DNA of 13,819 nucleotides from CAYRUP01 sp964578975 (GTDB lineage: Bacteria > Pseudomonadota > Gammaproteobacteria > DSM-16500): assembly GCA_964578975.1 (NCBI GenBank), contig CAZOFA010000064.1, positions 1 through 13,819 of the forward strand. The letters are read 5' to 3'. How positions within the stretch are numbered: position 1 is the first letter of the stretch; each line of letters begins with the position of its first letter. Both the position numbers and the translations under genes were made by a program. Below are positions 12,385-13,819 of the stretch, piece after piece. The notes under the pieces are model-generated. The model did no database searches. It had not been told where the DNA came from and worked only from the letters and a program-made list of their open reading frames with translations.

Positions 12385-13819
12385 ATGGAAATAAGCGATA
12401 TATTTATTATTGGTGGTGGCATTCATGGCACCGCCATTGCGCTGGATGCAGCCGGGCGAAGATTGACAGTCACGCTGTGTGAAAAAGATGATTTAGCGTC
12501 AAGCACTTCATCGGCCAGCACTAAATTGATTCATGGTGGGTTGCGTTATTTAGAATATTATGACTTTCGCTTAGTAAAAAAAGCGTTGCGTGAACAAGAA
12601 ATTTTAATGAAAAAAGCGCCACATCTGATTACCCCACTCGAATTTGTTTTGCCGCACGAAAAACATTTACGTCCGGCCTGGTTAATTCGTTTGGGATTAT
12701 TTATTTATGATCACATGTCATTCCGCAAAGCATTACCGCGTTCTCGTTCCGTCGATTTAAAAAAAGATGTGCGTCGAGAACCTTTGTTAGAAAAATTTTC
12801 TCGTGGTTTTTCTTATTTTGATTGTCGTACCGATGATGCACGCTTGACTGTACTGAATGCATTAGCCGCAAAAGAAAATGGTGCCGAAATATTAACGCGA
12901 CATGAAGTGCTTTCCGCTGAACGCGAAAATAATTTTTGGAAAATTACTTATAAAAATCTGGCTGCAAATGAAATTAAAATTGCTTACGCCAAAACGCTCA
13001 TCAATGCATCAGGTCCGTGGCTGAGTCAATTTAACCAAACACTTTCGGTCAAGTTAGTGAAAGGCAGTCACATTGTGGTGCGTAAATTATATGAGGGAGA
13101 CTTTGCGTATATTTTACAAAATCATGATAATCGGATTGTGTTTGCGATTCCGTATCAACAACATTTTACATTAATTGGTACGACTGATGTGCTTTTCAAT
13201 GAAGATCTGGAGAAAATTAAAATATCGGATGAAGAAAAAAAATATTTATGTCACGTGATGAATGAGTATTTTAAAAAATCGATTTCTGAGAAAGATATTC
13301 TATGGTCGTATGCTGGCGTGCGCTGTCTGTTTGATGAAAACAAAAAATTAACCGCGATTAGTCGTGAGCACAAATTAATAATGGATAATGAGCGTGGATT
13401 ACCGTTGGTGAGTTTAATCGGTGGAAAACTCACGACGCATCGCGTGGTAGCGGAAGAATGCCTGGATAAATTAAAACCCTATTTCCCCAGCATGAAATCT
13501 GCCTGGACGGCCTCTTTTCCTTTACCGGGCGGTGATTTTGTTGACTATGATTTTGAGAAATTTTATCTGGCATTTAAAAAAGATTTTTCTTGGTTACCAG
13601 AAAATATTGCGCTGCATTATGCAAAAAATTATGGGACGCGTGCGTATGTGTTGTTGAAAGATGCGCATAAAATGGATGATTTGGGGGAATGTTTTGGTGA
13701 TATTTTTTATCGAAAAGAATTAGATTATTTAATTCAATATGAATGGGCAAAAACTGCGGATGATGTTTTGTGGCGTAGAACAAAATTTGGGTTATTTCTT
13801 ACGGCCGAAGAACAGGCTG
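12385..13819 (+). CDS. glpD: Aerobic glycerol-3-phosphate dehydrogenase (3' end beyond the window)
   Basis: The frame from the ATG at 12385 stays open for 478 codons to the window edge; E. coli GlpD has 501 residues, so only the last 20 to 40 are missing. This FAD enzyme of the inner membrane oxidises glycerol 3-phosphate to dihydroxyacetone phosphate and passes electrons to quinone. Visible features are the FAD-binding GGGIHGTAIALDAAG near the N-terminus, the family signature IHGGLRYLEYYDF, NASGPW, the substrate-site regions IGTTD and SYAGVRCLFD, the FAD-contact GGKLTTHR, and the C-terminal-domain segments NYGTRAYVLLKDA and RRTKFGLFLTAEE. No frameshift is seen. The ribosome binding site is weak (CGAG about 11 nt upstream, or AGGT directly before ATG), in contrast to glpK. 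It is divergent from glpK, whose product is its substrate. Confidence 0.97.
   Translation, partial: MEISDIFIIGGGIHGTAIALDAAGRRLTVTLCEKDDLASSTSSASTKLIHGGLRYLEYYDFRLVKKALREQEILMKKAPHLITPLEFVLPHEKHLRPAWLIRLGLFIYDHMSFRKALPRSRSVDLKKDVRREPLLEKFSRGFSYFDCRTDDARLTVLNALAAKENGAEILTRHEVLSAERENNFWKITYKNLAANEIKIAYAKTLINASGPWLSQFNQTLSVKLVKGSHIVVRKLYEGDFAYILQNHDNRIVFAIPYQQHFTLIGTTDVLFNEDLEKIKISDEEKKYLCHVMNEYFKKSISEKDILWSYAGVRCLFDENKKLTAISREHKLIMDNERGLPLVSLIGGKLTTHRVVAEECLDKLKPYFPSMKSAWTASFPLPGGDFVDYDFEKFYLAFKKDFSWLPENIALHYAKNYGTRAYVLLKDAHKMDDLGECFGDIFYRKELDYLIQYEWAKTADDVLWRRTKFGLFLTAEEQA

Noticed and set aside
13251..13783. Minus-strand reading frames at the right end
   Set aside because: They lie antisense to glpD, which is open and conserved to the window edge.
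1..13819. CRISPR arrays, tRNA or rRNA genes, insertion sequences
   Set aside because: No regularly spaced repeats, no cloverleaf with a CCA end, and no transposase-like reading frame on either strand.

Overview
The window looks like a piece of an AT-rich gammaproteobacterial chromosome, most likely from the Legionellales (Legionella/Coxiella-type, host-associated). Two things point there. One is the gene order gltA | sdhC-sdhD-sdhA-sdhB-sucA. The other is a pair of eukaryote-directed genes sitting between housekeeping loci: an ankyrin-repeat protein and an unusual HAD-type protein. The lineage is inferred from gene content and composition, not from a database search.

Layout. Positions 1-3558 (minus strand) hold a tightly packed TCA-cycle operon: sdhC, sdhD, sdhA, sdhB and the first ~100 codons of sucA. 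The sucA reading frame closes with a stop just where the conserved domain should continue, so sucA looks broken here. Positions 3559-3735 are a divergent control region with a promoter on each strand, a perfect 18-bp palindrome and other dyads. gltA (citrate synthase) runs rightward from 3736 to 5019. Positions 5096-8159 form an accessory pair of convergent genes, a HAD-like protein and a 653-residue ankyrin protein, which share a perfect 10-bp-stem terminator hairpin. The ankyrin protein ends in a PPxY motif and a CRVS tail that fits a CaaX prenylation box.

Positions 8316-10237 are an alkylation-damage repair operon. An Ada-N/AraC/AlkA fusion overlaps ogt by ATGA, so the E. coli Ada functions are split over two coupled genes. 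A small outer-membrane beta-barrel gene (10225-10809, minus) runs into the end of ogt. Positions 10847 to the right edge carry divergent glpK and glpD, the glycerol to dihydroxyacetone-phosphate route; glpD runs off the window.

How the genes work together. Citrate synthase and succinate dehydrogenase feed the same cycle, and their shared promoter region would let them be regulated together. GlpK and GlpD pass glycerol carbon to glycolysis and electrons to quinone, as SdhABCD does. The repair operon and the accessory pair are independent cassettes. No tRNA, rRNA, CRISPR array, transposase or integrase was seen.
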